64,000 bases of DNA from Paenibacillus harenae (GTDB taxonomy: Bacteria; Bacillota; Bacilli; Paenibacillales; Paenibacillaceae), in contig NZ_JAUSST010000004.1 of the NCBI RefSeq assembly GCF_030812415.1, positions 310,001-374,000 of the forward strand. Direction: 5' to 3'. Below, piece by piece: positions 41,840-51,165 of the stretch. Position 1 is the stretch's first letter. Each line of letters starts with the position of its first letter. A program made the position numbers and the translations under genes. The notes below the pieces were generated by a model. The model had not been told where the DNA came from, did no database searches, and saw only the letters and a list, made by a program, of their open reading frames with translations.

Positions 41840-43372
41840 TCATTCGAATGCACTGGGCAGCGAGAGCAACGGCGATAAGCCCCATAGCTTCTTGAATTCG
41901 GATGCAAGCTCTTCGATCTCGCGCTGCTCGACCGCCAGCGTACCTCTCGGTTGAATCGGGCGAAGCTGAAGCGACGAGCCCGATGCTTGGATGAACAGCT
42001 GGCCGATCGCCTGCGTTTCGCTCCGATCCAGCGCAATGGATAGCTGAAGCAGCGCTCCAAGCTTGTAGACGAGCTCGAGGTCGGTATCTTGCAGCAGTTC
42101 CCGGTATTCGGACATTTGCTGCCTTGCACGGCTCTTGCTCTTGTAAGAGGCGATGGCGGCCGTCATGATGATCTCGCGATGGGACATGCCGTTTAGATGC
42201 GAGTTGACAATCAAGTAGAAAGAATGTCTGGCATATTCGTAATAGTCGATCGAAGCGCCGATTCGGAACAGCTTCGCGGCCGAATCGAGCAACACGCGGG
42301 CATTGCCAGACAACTGGTGCAGAAATTGAAGCGAATCATAAAGTTCCAAAGCAAGGCGTCCGACCTGCATCACATGCTGACGGGGCGCTTCGGGATGGAG
42401 CGCGCTAAGATTGTTTAAGCTGAACGCAAGCACATCGTCTTGCCTCGAATGGTTCGGGAAGCGCGTCGCATGGAACAGGCCGTCGCGCAACCCCGCACCG
42501 CAAATTTGATAATGCGTCGCTTTGACGGCACGGTACAGGATACGCAAGATGGCAATGCCCGGCACGACGACGTCTGCCCGGTCCTTGGATAAGCCGGGGA
42601 GCTTGCGGCGCTTGTCGAGCGGCAGCTTGCGCATCTGATCGAAGAGCAGGTCCGTCTCTTCGCTCTTTATGGTGTAGTTATGCGTATGCGGAAACGGATA
42701 TTTATAGGCAGCCTGATGCATTTTGCCGAGCGCCCGAACGGTACCGCCGACTCCAACGAGCGGCAAGCCGGGCGATGCGCCGATCCAAGGTTCGCGCTTG
42801 ACCGCTTCGTTAACGAAGGCCTCTAGCGATCTCAATGCCTCGTCGGAGATCATGCCCTTCGGTCCGAACTGTTTGTTCAAGCTGACGCAGCCGAAAGGAA
42901 AGGATACCGATCTAACGAGGGTGCGGTTGCGGAACAAGCTTAGCTCCGTGCTGCCGCCGCCGATATCGATGAGGAAGCCGTCTCGGATGCTAAGCGAATT
43001 AATCATGCCGAGGAAGCCGTAAGACGCTTCTTCTTCACCGGAAAGCAGCTCGATGTCGAGCCCCGTCTCACTCTTGATGCGGGTCAATATTTCGGAGCAG
43101 TTGCTCGCATTGCGCACGGCAGCCGTAGCAACGGCGCGTATATGGCCGGTATGATGATGCGCGCAGATCATCGTGAAATGGCGCAGCGTGACGATAAGCT
43201 CATCGAGCGCTGCGTCGTTCAGTCTGCCGTTCTCATCGATTCTTTCGCTGAGCCTTGCAGCTCGTTTGCTCCCGTCGGAGACGCGATGCGCGCCGTTCGC
43301 AGTCCTTTCGTAGACGACGAGCCGGACGGAGTTCGAGCCGATGTCGATGATTCCGATGCGTTGTCCTGTCAT
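41840..43372 (-). CDS. ppx: Exopolyphosphatase (Ppx/GppA family)
   Basis: A 510-residue enzyme releasing phosphate from polyphosphate, or from pppGpp in the GppA subgroup. The actin-like ATPase fold shows GIIDIGSNSVRLVVYE near the N-terminus and DIGGGSTELSLF about residue 140; the C-terminal third is an HD-type helical domain. ATG 43372 is chosen because GGAACGGAGG lies before it; the frame is open to an ATG at 43402 that lacks this site. Its pairing with ppk1 favours the Ppx name. Confidence 0.93.
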   Translation of the reverse strand: MTGQRIGIIDIGSNSVRLVVYERTANGAHRVSDGSKRAARLSERIDENGRLNDAALDELIVTLRHFTMICAHHHTGHIRAVATAAVRNASNCSEILTRIKSETGLDIELLSGEEEASYGFLGMINSLSIRDGFLIDIGGGSTELSLFRNRTLVRSVSFPFGCVSLNKQFGPKGMISDEALRSLEAFVNEAVKREPWIGASPGLPLVGVGGTVRALGKMHQAAYKYPFPHTHNYTIKSEETDLLFDQMRKLPLDKRRKLPGLSKDRADVVVPGIAILRILYRAVKATHYQICGAGLRDGLFHATRFPNHSRQDDVLAFSLNNLSALHPEAPRQHVMQVGRLALELYDSLQFLHQLSGNARVLLDSAAKLFRIGASIDYYEYARHSFYLIVNSHLNGMSHREIIMTAAIASYKSKSRARQQMSEYRELLQDTDLELVYKLGALLQLSIALDRSETQAIGQLFIQASGSSLQLRPIQPRGTLAVEQREIEELASEFKKLWGLSPLLSLPSAFE

Positions 43373-43544
43373 GATGAGCCTCCGTTCCGGCAAGTTTTGC
43401 ATGCCGTTTCTCTTTTGGACATTTTACCACTATATACGACTGATTAAAAATAGTTTTCGGTCACGGCTAAAATGGGAGCAAATGGGGAAAAATGCAGCAG
43501 GAGCTAACGCGAAAACGTCCTGCGAAAAATAATTAATGATGCCG

Positions 43545-43559
43545 ATAAAGCATTTTTAT
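43545..43559. promoter_or_regulatory. CcpC-like dyad upstream of citZ
   Basis: ATAA (43545-43548), 7 nt, TTAT (43556-43559) matches the CcpC dyad described for Bacillus TCA genes. It is centred near -54 relative to the start inferred from the promoter at 43571-43599. A half-site ATAA is at 43529-43532. Confidence 0.4.
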
Positions 43560-43570
43560 GTCCGATTTTG

Positions 43571-43599
43571 TTCACTTCACCCGTAAAATCATTTATGAT
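43571..43599 (+). promoter_or_regulatory. Sigma-A promoter for citZ
   Basis: TTCACT (43571-43576), a 17-nt spacer and TATGAT (43594-43599). Transcription would begin near 43606, giving a leader of about 67 nt. Confidence 0.5.
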
Positions 43600-43672
43600 T
43601 AAGAGCGACGGTAAAGAAACGAACCCTAATTTATTTCTCGAAATCAAATTTCTGGTTAAAGGAGAGAGAACG

Positions 43673-44785
43673 ATGACAGCAACTAAAGGTCTAGAAGGAA
43701 TCGTCGCCGCGGCGTCTTCCATCAGCTCAATCATTGACGGAGTATTGACGTATCGCGGTATCGATATCGACGATCTAGCAGCAAACGCAACTTTTGAAGA
43801 GGTCGCTTATCTGCTTTGGTACGGTAAACTTCCTAATCGTTCCGAGCTTGACGCCTTGCAGAAGCAATTGGACGAATACGCAGCCGTGCCTGCAGCCGTT
43901 CTTGATCAAATCAAGCTGTATCCGAAGGATACGAATTCGATGGCCGCTCTCCGCACAGCCGTATCCAGCCTTGCGTTGTATGACAGCGCTGCTAACGAGA
44001 TGTCCGCGGAAGCCAATCTCTTGAAAGCGATCAAGCTTCAAGCTCAGCTTCCTACCCTTATTGCTGCTTTTGCCCGCATTCGCGATGGCAAAGAGCCGGT
44101 AGCTCCTAAAAAAGGCGTATCCATCGCCTATAATTTCTTGTACATGCTTACAGGCAGCGAGCCCGCCGAAGTCGCGATCAAAGCTTTGGACCAAGCGCTC
44201 GTGCTCCACGCCGATCATGAGCTTAACGCTTCCACATTCGCAGCGCGCGTAACGGTTGCAACGCTTTCCGACATATACTCCGGCGTCACTTCCGCTATCG
44301 GCGCTTTGAAAGGCCCTCTCCACGGCGGCGCGAACGAAGCCGTAATGGTGATGCTTGAGGAGATCGGCTCTTTCGCTAATGTGGAAGGCTACATCAACAA
44401 CGCGCTTGCGAACAAGCAAAAAATTATGGGCTTCGGACACCGCGTTTACAAAAACGGCGACCCGCGCGCGAAACATTTGCAAAAGATGTCCCGTGAACTC
44501 GGCAAGCTGACAGGCAACATGGAATTGTACGAAATGTCCGTTAAGATCGAAGAGCTGGTTACCGGTCAAAAAGGCCTTAAGCCTAACGTCGATTTTTACT
44601 CCGCTTCGGTGTACACGACGCTTCAGATTCCACGCGACCTGTTCACGCCGATCTTCGCGATCAGCCGCGTATCCGGCTGGTGCGCGCACATTCTTGAGCA
44701 ATACCAAGACAACCGCCTCATTCGTCCGCGTGCGGACTATGTAGGTCCGGTAAATGCGAAATACATTCCGATCGACGAGCGTTAA
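43673..44785 (+). CDS. citZ: Citrate synthase
   Basis: A 370-residue TCA-cycle enzyme condensing acetyl-CoA with oxaloacetate. The catalytic residues are visible in HADHELNAST, GPLHGGANEA, MGFGHRVYKNGDPRAKHL and VDFYSASVYTTL. ATG 43673 is selected because AAAGGAGAGAG lies just before it; the frame is open upstream to 43568, across the promoter. It is the first of citZ-icd-mdh, the same order as in Bacillus. Codon use is like that of the other highly expressed genes here. Confidence 0.96.
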   Translation: MTATKGLEGIVAAASSISSIIDGVLTYRGIDIDDLAANATFEEVAYLLWYGKLPNRSELDALQKQLDEYAAVPAAVLDQIKLYPKDTNSMAALRTAVSSLALYDSAANEMSAEANLLKAIKLQAQLPTLIAAFARIRDGKEPVAPKKGVSIAYNFLYMLTGSEPAEVAIKALDQALVLHADHELNASTFAARVTVATLSDIYSGVTSAIGALKGPLHGGANEAVMVMLEEIGSFANVEGYINNALANKQKIMGFGHRVYKNGDPRAKHLQKMSRELGKLTGNMELYEMSVKIEELVTGQKGLKPNVDFYSASVYTTLQIPRDLFTPIFAISRVSGWCAHILEQYQDNRLIRPRADYVGPVNAKYIPIDER

Positions 44786-44787
44786 TC

Positions 44788-44824
44788 GCCCGCCTCGGCA
44801 ATGAATGAGCGAGGACGGGCTTTG
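44788..44824 (+). terminator. Hairpin between citZ and icd
   Basis: GCCCGCCTCG pairs with CGAGGACGGGC with one asymmetric bulge, followed by TTTGCG. The short T-tract suggests partial read-through into icd. Confidence 0.55.
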
Positions 44825-44903
44825 CGTTCGTTCTCCTTTTTGCGGAATATGCAACATCTAATAGGCTTGCTATGCAAGCAACATTTTGAGGAGGATTTCA
44901 TTC

Positions 44904-46199
44904 ATGGCTCAATTCGAAAAATACGCGCTTCCAACAGAGGGCGACCAAATTACGATTGACAACGGCGTGCTTAAAGTGCCTAACAACCCTATCATTCCTT
45001 TCATCGAAGGCGACGGCACAGGCCGCGACATTTGGCGCGCTTCGAAACGCGTACTTGATGCAGCAGTCGAGAAAGCATACAGCGGCAGCAAACAAATCGC
45101 TTGGTACGAAGTTTTCGCCGGCGAAAAAGCATTTAACACATACGGCGAGTGGCTTCCTGCCGACACGCTGACAGCGATTCGCGAATACATCGTGGCGATC
45201 AAAGGACCTTTGACTACGCCAATCGGCGGCGGCATCCGTTCCCTGAACGTTGCGCTTCGCCAAGAGCTTGACCTATACACATGCCTTCGTCCTGTTCGTT
45301 ACTTCGCCGGCGTTCCGTCCCCGGTAAAACGCCCTGAGCTGGTTGACATGGTCATCTTCCGTGAAAACACAGAGGACATCTACGCGGGTATCGAGTACCA
45401 AGAAGGTTCCGCGGAAGTGAAGAAAGTCATCGAGTTCCTGCAAAAAGAAATGGGCGTTAACAAAATCCGCTTCCCTGAAACTTCCGGTATCGGCATTAAG
45501 CCAGTATCCAAAGAAGGTTCTCAGCGTCTTGCCCGCGCCGCGATCGAATATGCGATCAAGCATGGCAAGAAAACCGTTACACTCGTACACAAAGGCAACA
45601 TCATGAAATACACGGAAGGCGCGTTCAAAAACTGGGGCTATGAAGTGGCTGAGCAAGAATTCGCCGAGCAAACTTTCACATGGGGCCAATACGACCGCAT
45701 CAAAGAAGCTGAAGGCGCTGAAGCTGCAAACAAAGCACAAGCAGAAGCGGAAGCAGCCGGCAAAATCGTCGTAAAAGACGCGATCGCCGACATCGCCCTT
45801 CAACAAGTATTGACACGTCCGACTGACTTTGACGTTATCGCTACGCTTAACCTGAACGGCGACTACTTGTCCGACGCTTTGGCTGCGCAAGTTGGCGGTA
45901 TCGGTATCGCTCCAGGCGCGAACATCAACTACTTGACCGGCCACGCGATCTTCGAAGCTACTCACGGCACAGCTCCGAAATATGCGGACAAAGACGTTGT
46001 AAACCCAGGCTCGGTTATCTTGTCCGGCGTTATGATGCTTGAGCACCTTGGCTGGCAAGAAGCGGCTGACCTTATCTATAAAGGCATGGAAACGTCCATT
46101 AACAATAAAACGGTAACGTATGACTTCGCACGCCTGATGGAAGGCGCGACGGAAGTGAAGTGCTCGGCGTTTGCTGACGAAATCATTAAAAACATGTAA
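44904..46199 (+). CDS. icd: Isocitrate dehydrogenase (NADP+)
   Basis: A 431-residue enzyme converting isocitrate to 2-oxoglutarate, CO2 and NADPH. Substrate-binding parts are [41 protein letters not shown] and [24 protein letters not shown] and [13 protein letters not shown] bracket the cofactor site. A helix rich in Ala and Glu near residue 275 ([17 protein letters not shown]) is an insertion typical of Firmicute Icd. ATG 44904 follows GAGGAGG; the frame is open back to 44886. A small GCTTGC-TAT-GCAAGC palindrome lies just before the ribosome site. Confidence 0.96.
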   Translation: MAQFEKYALPTEGDQITIDNGVLKVPNNPIIPFIEGDGTGRDIWRASKRVLDAAVEKAYSGSKQIAWYEVFAGEKAFNTYGEWLPADTLTAIREYIVAIKGPLTTPIGGGIRSLNVALRQELDLYTCLRPVRYFAGVPSPVKRPELVDMVIFRENTEDIYAGIEYQEGSAEVKKVIEFLQKEMGVNKIRFPETSGIGIKPVSKEGSQRLARAAIEYAIKHGKKTVTLVHKGNIMKYTEGAFKNWGYEVAEQEFAEQTFTWGQYDRIKEAEGAEAANKAQAEAEAAGKIVVKDAIADIALQQVLTRPTDFDVIATLNLNGDYLSDALAAQVGGIGIAPGANINYLTGHAIFEATHGTAPKYADKDVVNPGSVILSGVMMLEHLGWQEAADLIYKGMETSINNKTVTYDFARLMEGATEVKCSAFADEIIKNM

Positions 46200-46212
46200 T
46201 CCAACCCTTTCT

Positions 46213-46257
46213 GTTATACACTGGAGCGCGCAGCGATTTTTAATGGTATACATTGGA
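46213..46257. repeat. Two 13-bp direct repeats between icd and mdh
   Basis: GTTATACACTGGA (46213-46225) and GGTATACATTGGA (46245-46257) agree at 11 of 13 positions and are 32 bp apart, close to three helical turns. They may be a paired protein-binding site. Confidence 0.4.
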
Positions 46258-46305
46258 ATGTGTGCTTGCATGTATGGGAACAAATAAATATATAGCTTGA
46301 TTGAG

Positions 46306-46322
46306 AGGGGACGTTAAGTCCC
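46306..46322 (+). promoter_or_regulatory. Hairpin in the mdh leader
   Basis: GGGGAC-GTTAA-GTCCCC, followed by TTTCGG, about 20 nt before the mdh ribosome site. It may act as an attenuator or mRNA stabiliser. Confidence 0.4.
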
Positions 46323-46357
46323 CTTTCGGCTTGCTGTCAATCGGGAGGAGTGATTCA

Positions 46358-47302
46358 ATGGCTATCAAACGCAATAAGATTACAGTGGTAGGCGCAGGCT
46401 TCACGGGTGCTACGACAGCGCTTATGCTTGCTCAGAAAGAACTTGGCGACGTTGTTCTTGTCGACATCGCGCCGCTCGAGAACCCGACGAAAGGCAAAGC
46501 GCTCGACATGCTCGAAGCGACTCCTGTACTCGGCGTTGATGCTAACATCATCGGTACTTCCAACTATGAAGATACGAAAGATTCGGACGTTGTAATCATT
46601 ACTGCTGGTATAGCCCGCAAACCAGGCATGAGCCGCGACGACCTCGTCAACACAAACGCCGGCATCGTGAAGTCCGTATGCGAGAACGTGAAGGCGACTA
46701 GCCCTAACGCATACGTGATCATCCTTAGCAACCCGGTTGACGCAATGACCTATGTTGCATTCCAAACGCTTGGTTTTCCCAAAAACCGCGTTATCGGTCA
46801 ATCGGGCGTACTGGATACGGCTCGTTACTGCACGTTCATCGCGCAAGAGCTTAACGTATCCGTTGAAGACGTTCGCGGCTTCGTGCTTGGCGGCCATGGC
46901 GACGACATGGTGCCGCTCGTTCGTTACTCGAACGTTGGCGGGATTCCAATCGAAAAGCTTATCCCTGCTGACCGCATCGAAGCGATCGTGCAACGCGCTC
47001 GCGTAGGCGGCGGCGAGATCGTTAACCTGCTTGGCAACGGCAGCGCGTATTATGCGCCTGCGGCATCGCTTGTTCAAATGACGGAAGCGATTTTGAAAGA
47101 CAAAAGACGCATTATTCCCGTCATCGCATTGCTTGAAGGCGAATACGGCTATGACAACCTGTTCATGGGCGTACCGACGATCATCGGCGGCGACGGCATC
47201 GAGAAAGTGCTTGAGCTTGACCTGACCGCCGAAGAGAAAGCGGCGCTTGATAAATCGGCACAGTCCGTTCGCAACGTTATTCAAATCGTTACAGCAGGCT
47301 AA
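46358..47302 (+). CDS. mdh: Malate dehydrogenase (LDH-like type)
   Basis: A 314-residue NAD-dependent enzyme interconverting malate and oxaloacetate. The Rossmann motif is [17 protein letters not shown] (residues 9-25); the Asp for NAD selectivity is in VLVDIAPLE; the substrate loop [13 protein letters not shown] has the Arg that selects malate over lactate; the catalytic His is in [16 protein letters not shown] 46358 follows GGGAGGAG. It ends the citZ-icd-mdh set, and a strong terminator follows; in Bacillus phoPR comes next, whereas here recQ does. Confidence 0.96.
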   Translation: MAIKRNKITVVGAGFTGATTALMLAQKELGDVVLVDIAPLENPTKGKALDMLEATPVLGVDANIIGTSNYEDTKDSDVVIITAGIARKPGMSRDDLVNTNAGIVKSVCENVKATSPNAYVIILSNPVDAMTYVAFQTLGFPKNRVIGQSGVLDTARYCTFIAQELNVSVEDVRGFVLGGHGDDMVPLVRYSNVGGIPIEKLIPADRIEAIVQRARVGGGEIVNLLGNGSAYYAPAASLVQMTEAILKDKRRIIPVIALLEGEYGYDNLFMGVPTIIGGDGIEKVLELDLTAEEKAALDKSAQSVRNVIQIVTAG

Positions 47303-47332
47303 TACGGCCAGCATTATAGCATTTCGTTTGGG

Positions 47333-47368
47333 AGGACCCTGACAGACAGCTGCCAGGGTCCTTCTTTG
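47333..47368 (+). terminator. Terminator after mdh
   Basis: AGGACCCTG (47333-47341) pairs with CAGGGTCCT (47354-47362), then TCTTT. Confidence 0.75.
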
Positions 47369-47393
47369 CATCGAACCGGGGGAGGGAATCGGA

Positions 47394-49550
47394 TTGATCG
47401 AACAAGCCAGACAAGCGTTGAAACGAGTATACGGGTATGATTCGTTCCGCAAGGGGCAGGAAGATATTATTGCAGGCATTATGAATGGGAGAGACACGCT
47501 AGCCATTTTGCCGACCGGCGGAGGGAAGTCGATCTGCTACCAAATCCCGTCTATGCTGCTGCCGGGTACATCGCTCGTCATATCGCCGTTAATATCGCTG
47601 ATGAAGGACCAGGTTGACGCGCTTCGCCGCGTGGGGGTATCCGCGGCTTACTTGAACAGCTCGCTTAGCGCGTCCGAATATAGGGACGTTATGCGCAGCG
47701 CGATGCAAGGCGAATACAAGCTGCTCTACGTAGCGCCTGAGCGGCTCGACGCGCCGATGTTCCAATCGTTATCGGAGCAGCTTGCCATACCGCTTATCGC
47801 CATTGACGAGGCGCACTGCGTCTCGCAATGGGGGCATGACTTCCGTCCGAGCTACCGCCAGCTTGCGGGCTGGATCGCCAGGATGGCGAACAGGCCGCTC
47901 GTAGCGGCGTTCACCGCTACCGCAACGACGGAAGTGGCGGAAGACATCTCCGCGATGCTGAAGCTGCGCGACCCGAACGTCTTCGTAACGGGCTTCGCAA
48001 GGCCGAACCTTTCGCTGTCAGTCGTGACGGGCGTCGATAAGAAGAAGTTTCTTGAGAAGTTCATCGCGGGACGCAAGGAGCAGTCCGGCATCATTTATAC
48101 GGCTACCCGCAAGGAAGCGGAGGACGTATGCTCGTCCTTGATCCGCAGCGGCATCGCGGCCGGCAAGTATCACGGCGGACTGTCCGATACGGAAAGGGCC
48201 GATACGCAGGAGAAGTTCCGGTTCGACGAACTTCGAGTCATGGTGGCAACGAACGCATTCGGCATGGGAATCGACAAACCTAACGTTAGATACGTGCTGC
48301 ACTGGCAGATGCCGGGCGATCTGGAGTCATACTATCAGGAAGCCGGCAGAGCTGGACGCGACGGCGAGGAGAGCGAATGCATCCTGCTGTTCGAACCTGC
48401 CGATATGCAGGTTCAGCGCTTCCTGATCGAGCAGGGAACGGGCGATACGGACCGCAAGTCGATTCAGCTGTCGAAGCTCAATACGATGATGAACTACAGC
48501 CGGACGCAGCGTTGCTTGCAGCAGTTTATCGTCGATTACTTCGGCGAGACGGGGGTAGAGGCATGCGGCAAGTGCAGCAGCTGCCTCGATAAGAGCGAGC
48601 CTGTCAACCGTACGGAGGAAGCGAAGATGGCGCTCTCCTGCGTTGGCCGAATGAAAGGACGCTTCGGCGTTACGATGGCAGCCAAAGTACTTAAGGGCTC
48701 GCGCGATAAGCGGCTTCTGGAATTCGGGCTCGATCGGTTGTCTACGTACGGCCTTATGCGCAATATGCCGGAGAAGGAGATCGCCGATTGGCTATACTGG
48801 CTCGTAGCCGAAGGATATTTGCGGCTTAGCGACGGTCAATATCCGACCGTCTCGCTTACGGCGAGCGCCCTCCCGGTGCTTGAAGGGCGCGAGATGATTA
48901 TGCAGCGGATGCGGACGACGGTTCGTCAGGCCGCTTCCTCGGACAGCTTCGCCGCATCGCCATTATTCGATGCGCTCAAACAATGGCGCAAGGAGCGAGC
49001 GTCGGCTGAAGGCGTACCGCCGTTCATGCTGTTCTTCGACGCAACGCTGAAGGAGATATCAGTCGCTCATCCGCTAAGCGTTGACGAATTGCTGAACGTC
49101 AAAGGAATCGGCGCAGCCAAGGCGGACAAGTATGGAGCCGATCTTATTGCTATTCTTCAGAGTTTCGAAGGGGGAGGCGATGGTCAGGCGTCAGCCGGTG
49201 TCAAGTTATCTGCTTCTCCAGTAGAAAGGCGGGCGCCGCAAAGCGATGACGAGCAGCCTAGCCATATCGCAACGTTAGCCATGTTCCAAGCGGGCCATGA
49301 GCTAGGCGAGATTGCGAAGGGGAGAGGACTCAGCAAGGTAACCGTCGAAGGACATATTATCCGCTGCGCCGACGAGGGGCTTGAGGTCGACTGGAGTCGC
49401 ATCATACCGGAAGCCTACGAGCAGCAGATCGTGGATGTGATCGGGGAGATTGGAACGGAGAAGCTTCGTCCGATCAAGGATGCATTGCCTGAGGAGATTT
49501 CCTATTTCGCTATCCATGGCGTCATGAGCAAGTACGGCTTCAAAGAGTAA
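47394..49550 (+). CDS. recQ: ATP-dependent DNA helicase RecQ
   Basis: A 718-residue 3'-5' helicase for recombination and fork repair. Motif I is LPTGGGKSICYQIP (about 40-53), motif II DEAH (138-141), motif VI QEAGRAGRDG. The RecQ-specific zinc cysteines are in ACGKCSSC near residue 395, with a winged-helix (RQC) region following. An HRDC domain covers about 520-595, and a further helix-turn-helix tail (HIATLAMFQAGHELGEIAKG) ends the protein, as in the long RecQ of Bacillales. The TTG start is preceded by GGGGGAGGG. Confidence 0.95.
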   Translation: MIEQARQALKRVYGYDSFRKGQEDIIAGIMNGRDTLAILPTGGGKSICYQIPSMLLPGTSLVISPLISLMKDQVDALRRVGVSAAYLNSSLSASEYRDVMRSAMQGEYKLLYVAPERLDAPMFQSLSEQLAIPLIAIDEAHCVSQWGHDFRPSYRQLAGWIARMANRPLVAAFTATATTEVAEDISAMLKLRDPNVFVTGFARPNLSLSVVTGVDKKKFLEKFIAGRKEQSGIIYTATRKEAEDVCSSLIRSGIAAGKYHGGLSDTERADTQEKFRFDELRVMVATNAFGMGIDKPNVRYVLHWQMPGDLESYYQEAGRAGRDGEESECILLFEPADMQVQRFLIEQGTGDTDRKSIQLSKLNTMMNYSRTQRCLQQFIVDYFGETGVEACGKCSSCLDKSEPVNRTEEAKMALSCVGRMKGRFGVTMAAKVLKGSRDKRLLEFGLDRLSTYGLMRNMPEKEIADWLYWLVAEGYLRLSDGQYPTVSLTASALPVLEGREMIMQRMRTTVRQAASSDSFAASPLFDALKQWRKERASAEGVPPFMLFFDATLKEISVAHPLSVDELLNVKGIGAAKADKYGADLIAILQSFEGGGDGQASAGVKLSASPVERRAPQSDDEQPSHIATLAMFQAGHELGEIAKGRGLSKVTVEGHIIRCADEGLEVDWSRIIPEAYEQQIVDVIGEIGTEKLRPIKDALPEEISYFAIHGVMSKYGFKE

Positions 49551-49736
49551 GCTCTATCGGTGACAGAAAGAGACGAAAGTTCGTTAAGGTTTCACAAATG
49601 GAGTCATAAAAGCTGCAAAACGACTAGAAAGATAGCGTATTCATTTGAAAAAAATCTCGTATCTGATAAACTACATGTTAGGTATAGTTTCGTAAGAAGC
49701 GGATGCTTCGCGAACAATTTTAGAGGAGGAAGAAGA

Positions 49737-50168
49737 ATGTCTGATGTTATGTGGTTTATCCATTTGTTAGGTGCTATCGGAATGGGCTTCTATATCGTGC
49801 TTCCGATTATGCTTGGAAGAGCATCCAAGCTGGCCGGGGCGGGGCAAGAAGGTCTCGCGGACGGATTGCTGTCGGCCAACCGAATCGCGCAATACTTTCT
49901 TGTCATCCAGCTGTTGACGGGCGGTTACATGATGTCCCAAAGCGAATATGAGGTGATCTGGATGATCATTATCACGCTGCTGTTCCTCGGTATCGCCGCT
50001 GTCGGCGGCATCGTAACGAAACCGCTCAAGCTGATTGTTGCTTCGATCCAAGAGGGCAAGAGCGCAACGGCGCATATTAAGAAGGCACGTATGCTTAGTT
50101 TAATCGTGCTCGTCCTATATATCGTAATTATTTACTTCATGAAATATCCAATTTATCCTGAAGTGTAA
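49737..50168 (+). CDS. Integral membrane protein, unrecognised
   Basis: A 143-residue protein with four predicted membrane segments (FIHLLGAIGMGFYIVLPIML, AQYFLVIQLLTGGYMM, VIWMIIITLLFLGIAAVGGI, MLSLIVLVLYIVIIYFM). ATG 49737 has GAGGAGGA immediately before it; the frame is open to 49560 but the added part has no start signal. It is reminiscent of DUF2269-type proteins, but I am not confident of that. It lies 38 bp before the KDG kinase gene and could be in the same operon; any functional link to sugar use is unproven. Confidence 0.75.
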   Translation: MSDVMWFIHLLGAIGMGFYIVLPIMLGRASKLAGAGQEGLADGLLSANRIAQYFLVIQLLTGGYMMSQSEYEVIWMIIITLLFLGIAAVGGIVTKPLKLIVASIQEGKSATAHIKKARMLSLIVLVLYIVIIYFMKYPIYPEV

Positions 50169-50206
50169 CGCGAAGAAACGTGAATAAGCTGTAGGGGGAT
50201 TGCAAT

Positions 50207-51163
50207 ATGCATGAATCATCACCGCAAATTGTTACGTTTGGCGAATCCATGGCGCTATTCATGCCAGGTGAACATAAATCGATTGAAAGAGCTTCTTCGC
50301 TGGAGCAAAGCTTCGGAGGAGCTGAGAGCAATGTCGCAATCGGACTTGCTAGACTCGGCTCGTCCGTAGGCTGGTTCGGCGCGCTTGGCGACGATCCGTT
50401 CGGCAAGCTCATCTTGAAGACGCTGCGCGGCGAAGGCGTCGATATATCGCGCGCGAAGCTCGATGCGAGCGCTCCGACCGGCATGATGTTCCGTGAGCAT
50501 GTGGCCGGCAAACTTGCCGTTCACTACTTCCGCAAGCATTCCGCAGCGAGCAAGATGACATCGGACAAGCTCGACGAAGAATACATACGCGGAGCGAAGC
50601 TGCTTCACGTGACAGGCATAACGGCTGCAATAAGCGAAGAAAGCAGAAATACGCTTAAGCGTGCGGTTGCCGTGGCGAAGGAATCAGGCGTGAAAATCAG
50701 CTTCGACCCGAATTTGCGTCTTAAATTATGGTCGATCGAGGAGGCGCGAGAGACGCTGCTTCCGATTGCGGAGTATGCGGATTATTTCCTGCCGGGATGG
50801 GACGAGCTGAAGCTGCTTTACGATACGGACGATTATGATTTCGTTAAGGATAAGCTTAGGCAGTTGAAAGCGATAAGCATCATTAAAGGCAAGGGCGATA
50901 CGACCGTCGTCTTGGACGGCGATCAAGAGGATAGTTTGCCATTCTATCCGGCCGAGCAGGTCGTAGATACGGTTGGAGCGGGAGACGGCTTCTGCGCCGG
51001 CTTCCTTGCCGGCATCATGAAAGGCATGACGCCGGTAGAAGCCGTGCGGCTTGCGAGCATTAACGGGTCCCTTGTCGTTCAAATGCGCGGCGACTGGGAA
51101 GCGTTGCCGGAGTGGGACGTCGTGGAGCAGCGTCTATCGGCGAAAGCCTGGGTGGAACGTTAA
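50207..51163 (+). CDS. kdgK: PfkB-family sugar kinase, probable 2-keto-3-deoxygluconate kinase
   Basis: A 318-residue ribokinase-fold kinase. The N-terminal VTFGESMALFMPG and SFGGAESNVAIGLARLG are typical of KdgK, and the catalytic Asp is in DTVGAGDGFCAGFLAGI near residue 257. KdgK phosphorylates 2-keto-3-deoxygluconate, the common product of pectin and uronate breakdown. A GH28 protein and an esterase remnant 1-4 kb downstream fit this. Its stop is only 2 bp before the DeoR-type regulator, so those two are co-transcribed. Substrate is inferred from motif pattern and context. Confidence 0.82.
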   Translation: MHESSPQIVTFGESMALFMPGEHKSIERASSLEQSFGGAESNVAIGLARLGSSVGWFGALGDDPFGKLILKTLRGEGVDISRAKLDASAPTGMMFREHVAGKLAVHYFRKHSAASKMTSDKLDEEYIRGAKLLHVTGITAAISEESRNTLKRAVAVAKESGVKISFDPNLRLKLWSIEEARETLLPIAEYADYFLPGWDELKLLYDTDDYDFVKDKLRQLKAISIIKGKGDTTVVLDGDQEDSLPFYPAEQVVDTVGAGDGFCAGFLAGIMKGMTPVEAVRLASINGSLVVQMRGDWEALPEWDVVEQRLSAKAWVER

Positions 51164-51165
51164 CA

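Noticed and set aside
45273..47506. Long minus-strand open frames opposite icd and mdh
   Set aside because: Same cause: strong codon bias in the sense genes keeps the antisense frame open; no ribosome sites or motifs.
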